Below, piece by piece: positions 56,101 to 63,465 of a stretch of 64,000 bases of DNA (positions are counted from its first letter, which is position 1; each line of letters opens with the position of its first letter). The notes under the pieces were generated by a model. The model was not told where the DNA came from, searched no databases, and worked only from the letters and a program-made list of their open reading frames with translations. A program made the translations under genes and the position numbers. Location of the stretch: assembly GCA_029821735.1 (NCBI GenBank), contig JALGSU010000004.1, forward strand, positions 62,001-126,000, read 5' to 3'. Origin of the DNA: Candidatus Zipacnadia bacterium. GTDB taxonomy: Bacteria; Armatimonadota; Zipacnadia; Zipacnadales; UBA5352.

Positions 56101-57221
56101 TAGGCCTCGTGGCTGTTCTCCACCGGCCACACGCCCCACACGCGCCCGACGTCGAGCGGGAAGTTCATCCAGACCACGCGACCCTCGCCCAGTGTGCCGA
56201 CGCGGACCTCATTGAGGATATGGGCGGGCATGTAGTCCCATGGGATGGCCTGCAGCAGCGGGTGGTCGCGGTCGGCGACCTCCAGGCTCTCCGCCTCGCA
56301 GTAGTTACCCAGTCGCCCGAAGCCTGCGAGCACCACCAGGCCTGCCCCCGCCTCCACGTTGCGCCGAATCTCCTTCTCCATCGACTCCTCGAGCCTGCTG
56401 GCCACGATATAGACTTCGTACTCCTGGTCGGTCACCCGCTGCATCATGCGGTTGCCGTTGGGCGCGGTCATGGAAGTGCCGGTGTAGCCGCCCTCCATCA
56501 CGTCATAGTCCAGCTCGATCCGTTGGGCCAACTCGACCAGCTCGCGCACGGGGCGATATGTGTACAGCGACACGAAGGTCTTGATAGGACCGCCGGCAAG
56601 GGGCGTCGCCCATCGAGTGTGCTCGGTCACGACCGGCTCGGTGACGGGCACGTCGACTTCAGGGAACGCAAACTGGCGGATGGAGGCGCGGTCAGACTTG
56701 CCCTTGATCAGCGAGACCCAATCGTAGGACACTTGGCCTTCGCGCGCGCAGTTGTAGATGTAGAGTCGCGCGACCGGGTTGGGCGCCTTGAAGGACACGC
56801 TATAAGTGAGATAGTCCTCCTCCAGCGGAACCCGCCAGAGGACCGGCTTCTCCTGGGAGGGGCGCTCGGGCCCGTGCACGAGCAGGGCGCCCCCGAGCGC
56901 CTTGCCCTGGCCCTTCGCGCGGAAACTAATCGTGTAGGTCTCGCCAGGCTCGAGCGTGATGTCCTGGGTCGTGAGCACGTAGGTTGTGCCAACGGAGACG
57001 ATCTCCCGGTCGCCGCCCATGAACACCTGCTCGCGGAGCAGCATGCGGTCGGTATCGGTGGTCCAGCCATCGGGCAGACCATCACCGTCCTCATCGAGGT
57101 CGAAGCCCGGGTTGACGAGAACTTGGTCCTGGGTCGGGTAGCCCTCTGCCAGCGCCGGTGCCGCCATCACGCACAGACAGGTAACGGTCAGTATCAGCAG
57201 GCGCATCGACATCACGATCAT
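53193..57221 (-). CDS. Secreted CBM4 plus GH42-like beta-galactosidase-type protein
   Basis: 1342 residues from ATG 57221; other ATG codons four and six codons in could also serve, and no ribosome site decides. Signal peptide ends about residue 25 (APALAE). Residues 35-175 are CBM4/9-like (VLVNPGFDLDEDGDGLPDGW). Residues 190-385 are a glutamine-amidotransferase-like domain (GAGLVVLAGFGRLGN). Beta domains lead to a GH42-like barrel (about 620-960): LLGINIQDEATLANRHE, whose Asp-Glu is the likely acid/base region, FSEHCQGRYRLWL and WAQEYSEAIKG. A trimerisation-like domain follows (YRVLFLPFTMAISDETADAIM). The Cys pair CFSEHC recalls the GH42 metal cluster only loosely. First gene of an operon with the heparinase-like gene and divergent from the UroD-like gene. 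Confidence 0.82.
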   Translation of the reverse strand: MIVMSMRLLILTVTCLCVMAAPALAEGYPTQDQVLVNPGFDLDEDGDGLPDGWTTDTDRMLLREQVFMGGDREIVSVGTTYVLTTQDITLEPGETYTISFRAKGQGKALGGALLVHGPERPSQEKPVLWRVPLEEDYLTYSVSFKAPNPVARLYIYNCAREGQVSYDWVSLIKGKSDRASIRQFAFPEVDVPVTEPVVTEHTRWATPLAGGPIKTFVSLYTYRPVRELVELAQRIELDYDVMEGGYTGTSMTAPNGNRMMQRVTDQEYEVYIVASRLEESMEKEIRRNVEAGAGLVVLAGFGRLGNYCEAESLEVADRDHPLLQAIPWDYMPAHILNEVRVGTLGEGRVVWMNFPLDVGRVWGVWPVENSHEAYMARELRYWEYWHALIARAIQWAAGGDSSIEVSPADGDGPALRITGAPAGATVDITPRHTRELRWGEPDRMCATHTSPVGDGVVAVEMPADDIPGGTALIDVTVRDAEGGALWWGCPVHIERPQEATIADIAQPQPSWEPGDTVSASVTIEPGPVPAEFTVNARLVDAYGRLVAETSSPAAGEVTVELGAPAHHILCTGHKLFVTLLDGEHEVDSAWTDVYFPRRNYDVPAERWHISTWGDGFTNAIITGQYSKMLTELGFDGKFCSWSYATVETGLAPGAHPGAGHVFWPGKKSDDGARNPCLSDPATIEKYTTEAREDVEEYEPYGLLGINIQDEATLANRHERYEVCFSEHCQGRYRLWLTDMYGDIATLNAEWDTDYAGFDEVTGARTEDVRGTGNFAPFIDFRAFMTDVWIDGMSNIVEAYKSGLPTARVGHTNTFGSCVTNGADYYKLVTECGFEWAQEYSEAIKGTAQKAVFELWRSFCPKDFPNYGWIGYDHRPAAVKYEPWWLALHNSRGVTYFATNASSAEQGKSWALIYPTQAFTEYSYQVQETIRDLREGVGKLLMEYEREDPEIALLWSHPSMFAAWCESEATEPIPSEGWVEDAYGSYFKSAFYFRLALSELQLTCNYVAPPQIVAGELSKYRVLFLPFTMAISDETADAIMQWVEAGGTLIADMRLARTDEHGKWRDNALLERLMGVRRTAVEATYQLASVTVDGAFSFDVSAREAIEVVGDAQVIGQFADSSPAIVRHSVGEGRTVYLNFLLPKNDPRAIETIGALLEQAEIARDVTVTSADPEAPALAWECNLFSRGDNRIVGLIRDHRLVEEAQTCTVDFGREANVLDLRARQALGRTRTIQATCEPGEAKVYALLPYSVTGANLSFGADQSFEVALGADGQIGDHVLQITWTDPQGNVPRHYEQAVAAPGGKYSGHIPLAANDQQGQWTLTVRDVLTSVTAQASMSWPGE

Positions 57222-57247
57222 CCCCGTTCACTGACGGCTGTTCCACT

Positions 57248-57261
57248 CGGGAGGCCTCCCG
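57248..57261. promoter_or_regulatory. 14-base perfect palindrome in divergent gap
   Basis: CGGGAGGCCTCCCG is self-complementary. It lies 27 bases from the GH42-like start on the minus strand and 115 bases before the UroD-like start. A second weaker inverted repeat, GGAGGG-N7-CCCTCC, is at 57302-57320 in the same gap. These are candidate operator sites for the divergent pair, though GC-rich palindromes also arise by chance here. Confidence 0.35.
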
Positions 57262-57375
57262 TGAGTTCCCTGCCGCTGGTCGCGAGACCTGTGCGCGCCG
57301 CGGAGGGACATCTGCCCTCCTGAGCGAACCTCACCCGGTCGGTGGAGAATACGATCATGTGAGGGTGACGGTTAC

Positions 57376-58533
57376 ATGAGGCCGGACTATAGCACGCTAC
57401 GGGCGGACGCAGGCTTCGGGTGGTCGGTAGCAGCCACCCAGGGAGCACTTCGCGAGATCACCGCCACGCCCATCCGCGAGTTCAACCTCGAGCCCGAAGC
57501 ATGTATCCACGCTTACCGCGCGGGACGGCCGCTGCTGGTCGAGATGTTTGGTGAGGACGTGCGTATGCCGACGCCGTCGACGCCAGCGATCAGCTATGGG
57601 CATGTGAACTGCCTTGGCTCTGAACTGATATTCCCGGAGGGCGGCGAGGTCGGCCAGACGCACATCTACGACTCACTGCAGGAGGGCATCGAGGCGCTGC
57701 GGGAGCCGGTTGACTTCGCGACCACCGGTATGGCCCCGTTCTACTTCGACTTCCAGGCGCAGATGCGGCAGACATTCCCCGATGATCCGGTCGGCCTGTC
57801 GTTCGGCAGCGAGGGGCCGCTCACGACCGCCTACGAATTGCGCGGCGAGGACTTCTTCGCAGACATCTTCGAGGACGCGCCGCTGGCCCACGAGTTCATG
57901 CGGCTGACCGTCGACAGCATCATCGACTACAAGAGGTGGCAGGCGGCACTTGGCGGTGGCGAGTTCCCGAGCCCCATTGGCGGGGGGATGGTCGATGATC
58001 TCGCCAGCTTCATCCCGCCGCGCATGTTTGGGGAGTTCGTCATTGCCTACTGGGAGCAGTACTACCAGGGCATCACCACCGGCAGTCGTAGCGCACACGT
58101 CGAGGACTTGCGCGCCGAGCAACTGCCCTTCCTCGAGGAGATTGGCCTGCGTAGCTTCGACCCGTCGGTGTCGCCGAAGCTCACGCCCCCGATACTCGTG
58201 GCGGGCTGCCGCATCCCGTTCTTCTGGCGACTCGTGAGCTTTCACTACGCTGAGATGTCCGTGCAGGAAGTTGAGGACTTCGTCTACCTTTCGTGCGCCG
58301 ACGGGGCCAGTGGCGTGACCACTAACGTGGCTGAGACCATGTGCAACCCCGAGCGTGTTGAGCAGGTGCATGCCTTCATCCGGGCTGGCAAGGAATGCAA
58401 GCGCCTGGTCGACGAGGGCTGTCCGCGCGAGGAGATACGCCAACTCGTCTCGCCGCCGGACCGCGACGGGTTCTGGGACCGCTGGTGCGGCTACCTCGGC
58501 CCTAAGTCCACACGCGGCGGCGCGCGAGCCTAG
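57376..58533 (+). CDS. Uroporphyrinogen decarboxylase (UroD)-family protein
   Basis: 385 residues from ATG 57376; cytoplasmic, no signal peptide. Features of the UroD/methyltransferase fold are SFGSEGPLTTAYELRG, PLAHEFMRLTVDSIIDY, DDLASFIPPRMFGEFV and HVEDLRAEQLPFLEEIG. The HxC...C zinc site of corrinoid-protein methyltransferases is not evident, and no heme genes are close, so it is neither a clear HemE nor a clear methyltransferase. UroD-like proteins with unknown roles are common beside carbohydrate genes in Planctomycetota-like bacteria. Divergent from the GH42-like operon and convergent with the metallo-beta-lactamase gene (11-base gap). Confidence 0.82.
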   Translation: MRPDYSTLRADAGFGWSVAATQGALREITATPIREFNLEPEACIHAYRAGRPLLVEMFGEDVRMPTPSTPAISYGHVNCLGSELIFPEGGEVGQTHIYDSLQEGIEALREPVDFATTGMAPFYFDFQAQMRQTFPDDPVGLSFGSEGPLTTAYELRGEDFFADIFEDAPLAHEFMRLTVDSIIDYKRWQAALGGGEFPSPIGGGMVDDLASFIPPRMFGEFVIAYWEQYYQGITTGSRSAHVEDLRAEQLPFLEEIGLRSFDPSVSPKLTPPILVAGCRIPFFWRLVSFHYAEMSVQEVEDFVYLSCADGASGVTTNVAETMCNPERVEQVHAFIRAGKECKRLVDEGCPREEIRQLVSPPDRDGFWDRWCGYLGPKSTRGGARA

Positions 58534-58544
58534 CACCCGCGGGC

Positions 58545-60425
58545 TCACTTGACGCGCGCGTAGCCTCGCGGCGGCTCAACATCGTCGCCGATGACATCCA
58601 CGCGGCCATCGAAGAACTCGCCCCATCGCTGGTCGCCCGCCGTCAGGTCGGCGCTGATGATATGTGTGGCACTCGACTCGTCTTTCGGCACGACGAAGCG
58701 CACCTCGAAGCTGGTCTTCTCGCCGGGCTGCAGCGTGCCTGACCACTCTACCGGAGTCGCCGCCCAGTTCCCGGGGAGCGCCGGGCGGACGACGAAGCGC
58801 GTGGCCTCGGGGAAGTGGTTGTGGACGATGATCTCCACGGTGCCCGGATCGCCCGGCGCCAGTTTCTGGATGTAGGGGTCGAAGCGGAACCAGTATGGGT
58901 CCAGGAACAGGTTGTAGGGCTCGAAGAATGAGAGTTTCGCGAACTCCTCAGGGATGCGGCGGGCCCATTCGAGGAAGAGCGGGATCTGCCGCCCCGGGTC
59001 GCTCATCTCCGATGAGTGCCCGGCGAGAACCCAGTCCGGGTCGATCTCCGCCAGACGCTCGGCCCCTTGCAGATACTGCAGGTCAATTTGCGCACCGTTG
59101 CGGGCGACAATGGCCTCATGTCCTGACATGCCCTCGCGCGGCGAGTAGAAAATGTTGTCGCCGGTGAACATCACGCGCTTCCCCTCCATTTCCAGCTCCA
59201 GGCCCGTCGCGTAACAGGTCTGCCCTTGGAGTTCGTGGGCGGTGAACTGGAAGCCGTCCCACTCGAACTGCTCTCGATCGGCCAGTCGCCGCGCGATGGG
59301 TATGGCGTCGAAGTCCAGCCCGTAGTATGGCACGAGGGCCGATGAGTTGAAGCGGTAGGGCTCCTCCATCGAATCCGCCATGGGGTCGAGGCACCAGACC
59401 TCCGTGCCCCAGCGTTCGCGCAGGTAGCCGAGATTGTTGTAGTGGTCGCCGTGCGCGTGAGTCGGCATGAGCACCTCGACCGTCTTGAGACCGGCGCTCT
59501 GCTGCAGCTTCCCGAGAGCATGCTCAAGGTGCCCGGGGACTTGGCCGCCGCAGTCGATGAACATGCCTCGTCCGGTCTTGCCGATCAGCAGGTAGCAGTT
59601 CGATCCCATGCGCCCGAATTTGTACAGGTTGTCGGTGAACTTGCGCACGCCGGTGATCTCCGTCGGCTGGCTGAACCAGTCCATGGCTCCGCCGATGCCA
59701 TCGTTCCAGTCCCAGGCGCGCGTGTACCACTCCTTGTCGAAGCGGTCCAGCGTGTCATGCAGCCTGCGGATCTGTGGCTCCGCGTCCTCGATGACGGGGC
59801 CGTGGCTCGGGCAGACGGTCGCGGGCAGGAGGGTGCGCAGGTAGGTCAGCGACTGGCACATGGTTTTGGGGCCCAGCGAGTGACCGTAGTCCCACTCGTT
59901 ATCGTAGAACGTGTGCATCGTCCCGCCGTCGAGCAGCAGATCACCGCTCATGACGAACCAGTGCCCGTCTACCTCCATGCGGTAGCTCACCGCCCATTGC
60001 GTGTTGCCGGGCGTGGCGTGTACCTGGATGGCGTAAGGCCCCCACTCGAATGTGTCCAGCGGCGCGACGACTTGATCCACATCGACCGGCTCGCGTGGCG
60101 GTCGGGCGTGGGTGGCCCCATACACGGTGTTGGCGCCGAGGTCATCCCAGATAGAGGCTGGGTCGCGCATGAGCGCCACCTCGCCCGCGGGCGCAGCTGT
60201 CTTCACGCCGGCGGCGGTGAGCCGAGCGTGGCCCTGGCACTGTTCTCGATGGTGGTGGGTGTAGAGGACCCAGTCAACGCTATCGACCCCGATCTCGTCG
60301 AGGTGGTCAAGCACATCACCCGACCCGCAGTCGATCAGGAGCGCGCGCCCCTCGTGGGTGATGGCGTAGACGTTGCAGGTGTCGGTCCAGCAGTGCAGGT
60401 TCTCGCTCAGGCTCGTCCATGACAT
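58545..60425 (-). CDS. Tandem metallo-beta-lactamase-fold protein with C-terminal NEW3-like domain
   Basis: 626 residues from ATG 60425 with GGAGG ten bases upstream; the open frame continues to 60710 but overlaps a divergent gene and lacks a start signal. Two MBL domains follow each other. The first (about 1-230) has THHHREQCQGH (57-66), where the usual HxHxDH has become HHHREQ, with SGDLLLDG later. The second (about 250-490) has a full THAHGDH motif, then FTGDNIF and AGHSSEMSD. Residues 520-620 are a beta-sandwich like the NEW3 module (LAPGDPGTVEIIVHNHF, GTLQPGEKTSFEV). No signal peptide is visible. It is a hydrolase of unknown substrate with one probably normal and one altered metal site. 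Confidence 0.85.
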   Translation of the reverse strand: MSWTSLSENLHCWTDTCNVYAITHEGRALLIDCGSGDVLDHLDEIGVDSVDWVLYTHHHREQCQGHARLTAAGVKTAAPAGEVALMRDPASIWDDLGANTVYGATHARPPREPVDVDQVVAPLDTFEWGPYAIQVHATPGNTQWAVSYRMEVDGHWFVMSGDLLLDGGTMHTFYDNEWDYGHSLGPKTMCQSLTYLRTLLPATVCPSHGPVIEDAEPQIRRLHDTLDRFDKEWYTRAWDWNDGIGGAMDWFSQPTEITGVRKFTDNLYKFGRMGSNCYLLIGKTGRGMFIDCGGQVPGHLEHALGKLQQSAGLKTVEVLMPTHAHGDHYNNLGYLRERWGTEVWCLDPMADSMEEPYRFNSSALVPYYGLDFDAIPIARRLADREQFEWDGFQFTAHELQGQTCYATGLELEMEGKRVMFTGDNIFYSPREGMSGHEAIVARNGAQIDLQYLQGAERLAEIDPDWVLAGHSSEMSDPGRQIPLFLEWARRIPEEFAKLSFFEPYNLFLDPYWFRFDPYIQKLAPGDPGTVEIIVHNHFPEATRFVVRPALPGNWAATPVEWSGTLQPGEKTSFEVRFVVPKDESSATHIISADLTAGDQRWGEFFDGRVDVIGDDVEPPRGYARVK

Positions 60426-60558
60426 GGGCTGGCGCCTCCATTGGCCTTGCGTTGTTGCGTGCGCCTGTTCGCGTGCAGAGCGCGGTTCTCCTGCCTGCGG
60501 ACCTGAGGGGGGCAGTTCTGAGGAAGGAACCTGATGCCGCGTGTGTAACTGGAAGTGT

Positions 60559-60582
60559 GTGTGAAGTAAACTATGGATAACT
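60559..60582 (+). promoter_or_regulatory. AT-rich promoter candidate before the GH39-like gene
   Basis: GTGTGAAGTAAACTATGG and ATAACT form the only AT-rich patch in the 189-base divergent gap. TATGGA or GGATAA could act as a -10 element, with TGGAAG about 16 bases before it as a weak -35. The ATG at 60615 has GGGAGG just upstream. Weak evidence only. Confidence 0.25.
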
Positions 60583-60614
60583 GACCGCACAGGGCTGATC
60601 GGGAGGCAGGCACG

Positions 60615-61370
60615 ATGAAGCGGTTCATCACAGTGATGGCGACCGTCCTTGTGGCAAGTGGGACCTGGGCCGTGGATTTCACGGTGGACGCTAACGATTT
60701 GACCGCGCACGCCTGGCCGCTCAACGGGGTGAATGCCGGTCCCGGGCGTGTGCGTGGCGGCATCTCGGACGTATCAGACCAGTACCGCGAGATGGGCATC
60801 AGCATGGTCCGCACGCACGATTACTACGGACCGTGTGACTACTCGACGATCTTCCCCAGTTCATACAACGCCAACGACCCCTGGGCCGCAGATGCATACG
60901 CCGACAGCAGCTACCACTTTGCCGAGTCCGACGCTGCCATTGAGGAGATCGAGGCGGTCGGCGCGCAGGTCATGTTCCGCCTGGGGGAGAGCTGGAATAC
61001 TGCTGACCCCCAGAACTGGCACCCGCCGAAGAACAAGTATGGGACCGTCGCCCACGTGTCACGCCATATCGCCAAGCACTACGGCGCCGATACCGGGCGG
61101 GTGACGATGTGGGAGGTCTGGAACGAGCCCAATCACGACATGTTCTGGGACCAGGGGGGATACGCGAACCAGAACGCGGCGCTCGAGCCTTTCTTCGGGC
61201 TGTACGCCTGGGTGGCGCAAGGACTTAAGGACAAGTTCCCGGGGATCATGGTCGGTGGGCCGGGTGCGGCGGGGGACGCCAGTCAGGGCATCGCGGACTT
61301 CTGCCGCAAGTTCTGCAAGAGCATCAAGATCAAGAACGCACCGCTGGACTTCTACTCGTGGCATTCCTAA
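60615..61370 (+). CDS. GH39-like glycoside hydrolase, N-terminal frame of a disrupted gene
   Basis: ATG 60615 preceded by GGGAGG; signal peptide residues 1-19 (ending TWAVD). A TIM barrel begins with NGVNAGPGRVRGG, YREMGISMVRTHDYYGP and MFRLGESW. WEVWNEPNHDMFW contains the acid/base Glu171 in the NEPN motif of clan GH-A, as in GH39. LDFYSWHS is the next strand, after which the frame stops at 61370. The expected residues up to FLNMVRQAL are missing and the rest is in another frame, so a short deletion is probable. GH39 enzymes act on beta-xylosides or iduronosides; the latter would suit a uronic-acid glycan, but this is inference. Confidence 0.78.
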   Translation: MKRFITVMATVLVASGTWAVDFTVDANDLTAHAWPLNGVNAGPGRVRGGISDVSDQYREMGISMVRTHDYYGPCDYSTIFPSSYNANDPWAADAYADSSYHFAESDAAIEEIEAVGAQVMFRLGESWNTADPQNWHPPKNKYGTVAHVSRHIAKHYGADTGRVTMWEVWNEPNHDMFWDQGGYANQNAALEPFFGLYAWVAQGLKDKFPGIMVGGPGAAGDASQGIADFCRKFCKSIKIKNAPLDFYSWHS

Positions 61371-62086
61371 ACATGGTCAGGCAGGCACTGAGCAGTCGTG
61401 GCTACCCGAACGCGATCAGCATCTTGGGCGAGTGGAACGCATGCAGCGCTCGGATTGGCGGCAACAATCCATCGCAGGCGGACCTGGACAGGCGTAACAT
61501 GCTGTGGAACATGGATGGCGCGGCCTTCACCGCCTCCGCGCTGATCTACCTGAACACGTATTCGGACGTGCGCTACGCCTTCCGCTACCGGGGCGACATC
61601 CACAGCGGAGACCACGGGTACGGACTGGTGGACACGCACGGGGACATCAAGAAGCCCGGGTACGCGTTCAGAGCCTACTCATACCTCTTCCCGCAACAGA
61701 ACACGGTCTTCCGCCGGGAGATGTACATGCTGGCTACGACGGGCAACACAACGTCCGGTCGGGCGATCATGGCGACCACGGATCAAGGTCGGACAGTGAT
61801 CAACATCCTGATCAGCTTCTGGGAGGGCGATGGACCCACGTTCACCGTCCAGACGGGCAACGTGCCCCAGGGCTGGCAGCAGCCAAAGTATGAGCACTAC
61901 CTGCTGGACAAGACGCATGACTTCGAGCTGATGGACAGCGGCTCGTTCGACAACGCGGACGGGGAACACGATTTCGTGCGCAACGGGGATGGCCAGGAGA
62001 AGAGCGAGGTGCATCTGATCCGGCTCTACGATGCGAGCCAGTTCCCGTTCAGCCTGCAGGTGGCGCCAGCGCCACTGATGCCCTGA
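61358..62086 (+). CDS. C-terminal frame of the disrupted GH39-like hydrolase
   Basis: Opens formally at GTG 61358, with ATG 61373 more likely if read alone. FLNMVRQALSSRGYPNAI is the helix before SILGEWNAC, whose Glu is the expected nucleophile of a GH-A barrel; the protein then ends in the usual beta-sandwich (GDIKKPGYAFRAYSYLF, GRAIMATTDQGRTVINIL). No ribosome site, so it should not be expressed independently. Together with 60615-61370 it forms one enzyme of about 490 residues, with both catalytic Glu residues preserved in sequence but in separate frames. Confidence 0.75.
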   Translation: MAFLNMVRQALSSRGYPNAISILGEWNACSARIGGNNPSQADLDRRNMLWNMDGAAFTASALIYLNTYSDVRYAFRYRGDIHSGDHGYGLVDTHGDIKKPGYAFRAYSYLFPQQNTVFRREMYMLATTGNTTSGRAIMATTDQGRTVINILISFWEGDGPTFTVQTGNVPQGWQQPKYEHYLLDKTHDFELMDSGSFDNADGEHDFVRNGDGQEKSEVHLIRLYDASQFPFSLQVAPAPLMP

Positions 62087-62105
62087 GGCGGGTCGGGCGA
62101 GCGTG

Positions 62106-62114
62106 TGGTATAAT
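62106..62114 (+). promoter_or_regulatory. Extended -10 promoter for a leaderless trmFO transcript
   Basis: TGG followed by TATAAT (62109-62114) is a consensus extended -10 element. Transcription would begin about seven bases downstream, at or next to the ATG at 62122, and no ribosome site is visible before it. No good -35 is seen, which is normal for extended -10 promoters. Confidence 0.7.
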
Positions 62115-62121
62115 TCCGCCC

Positions 62122-63453
62122 ATGGACGCGAAACGATCTGATACAACCATCACCATTGTCGGCGGCGGGCTGGCAGGAGCTGAAGCTGCGTGGCAAGCTG
62201 CTGAACGCGGTGTGCCAGTGGCCCTGTACGAAATGCGCCCGGATGTGCAGACGCCAGCGCATAGGACCGATCTGCTGGCTGAACTGGTGTGCAGCAACTC
62301 CCTCAAAGCAGACGCCCCCGGCACGGCGCACGGTATCCTCAAGGCCGAACTGCGGCGGCTGGGGTCGCTCATCCTGCGCTGCGCCGAGGAGACTCGTGTG
62401 CCCGCCGGCCAGGCCCTCGCTGTGGACCGCACGCGTTTCGCGGAGACCATCACCGGGGCCATCGAGGATCATCCGCTCATTGAACTGCGGCGCGAAGAAG
62501 TGACCGCGATCCCTGAGGTCGGCCCGACGATCATCGCCACCGGGCCGCTGACGTCGCCCGGGCTGTCTGCGTCGCTGGCGGAGATGACTGGCGATAGCCG
62601 TCTGTACTTCTACGATGCGTTGTCACCGATCCTGTCCACCGAAAGCGTGGACATGGATGTGGCGTTCATGGGCTCGCGCTACGGGAAGGGCGAGGCGGCC
62701 TACATCAACTGCCCGATGGACGCCGAGCAATACGACGCGTTCTACGACGCGCTGATCTCAGCAGAACGCACGCTTCATGCTGACTACGATCCCGCCGAAC
62801 TTTTCGAGGGCTGCCTGCCGGTGGAGATCATCGCCTCACGCGGGCGCGATGCACTGCGCTTTGGGCCGATGAAACCTGTCGGGCTCCAAGATCCGCGAAC
62901 AGGCCATCGGCCGTGGGCGGTGCTGCAACTCCGCGCCGAGAACCAGGACCTGACCATGTACAACCTGGTGGGCTTTCAGACGTCGCTCAAATACGGCGAG
63001 CAGCGTCGCGTTTTCAGAATGATCCCCGGGCTGGCGAACGCGGAGTTCCTCCGCTACGGTGCCGTGCATCGCAACACCTACCTGGATGCGCCCAGTCTGC
63101 TGCGGCCCACGTGGCAGGCGCAGGCTCGCGACGACCTGTTCTTCGCCGGGCAGCTCACGGGCGTGGAGGGCTACATCGAGTCGACCGGGTCGGGGCTGAT
63201 GGCGGGGATGAATGCGGCGCGGTTGATGCAGGGCCTCGAGTTGATCACGCTGCCCGCAGGCACGATCATGGGGGCGCTGACCGCGCACATCACCGGTCCT
63301 CAGGGCGGGCGCTTCCAGCCGATGAACGCGAACTTCGGGCTCTTGCCGAGGGTCGAGGGCGGGCGCAGGAAGCGGCGCGAGAAGCGTGAGGAGCAGGGCC
63401 GCCGCGCGCTGGAAGTCCTGGACGCATTTATCGCCGAGCAGCTTCCCGGCTGA
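62122..63453 (+). CDS. trmFO: tRNA (uracil-54-C5)-methyltransferase, folate/FAD-dependent
   Basis: 443 residues, standard length for TrmFO. The enzyme makes 5-methyluridine at position 54 of tRNA, taking the methylene group from methylenetetrahydrofolate with FAD as cofactor. TITIVGGGLAGAEAAW is the FAD-binding loop. ELVCSNSLKADAPG is the TrmFO signature with the catalytic Cys near 58. GQLTGVEGYIESTGSGLMAG is the C-terminal FAD/active-site region, followed by PMNANFGLLP. The start has no ribosome site but lies where transcription should begin, so the mRNA is probably leaderless. It is the only housekeeping gene in the window and is unrelated to the glycan genes. Confidence 0.96.
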   Translation: MDAKRSDTTITIVGGGLAGAEAAWQAAERGVPVALYEMRPDVQTPAHRTDLLAELVCSNSLKADAPGTAHGILKAELRRLGSLILRCAEETRVPAGQALAVDRTRFAETITGAIEDHPLIELRREEVTAIPEVGPTIIATGPLTSPGLSASLAEMTGDSRLYFYDALSPILSTESVDMDVAFMGSRYGKGEAAYINCPMDAEQYDAFYDALISAERTLHADYDPAELFEGCLPVEIIASRGRDALRFGPMKPVGLQDPRTGHRPWAVLQLRAENQDLTMYNLVGFQTSLKYGEQRRVFRMIPGLANAEFLRYGAVHRNTYLDAPSLLRPTWQAQARDDLFFAGQLTGVEGYIESTGSGLMAGMNAARLMQGLELITLPAGTIMGALTAHITGPQGGRFQPMNANFGLLPRVEGGRRKRREKREEQGRRALEVLDAFIAEQLPG

Positions 63454-63465
63454 GCGCGGAGCGTC

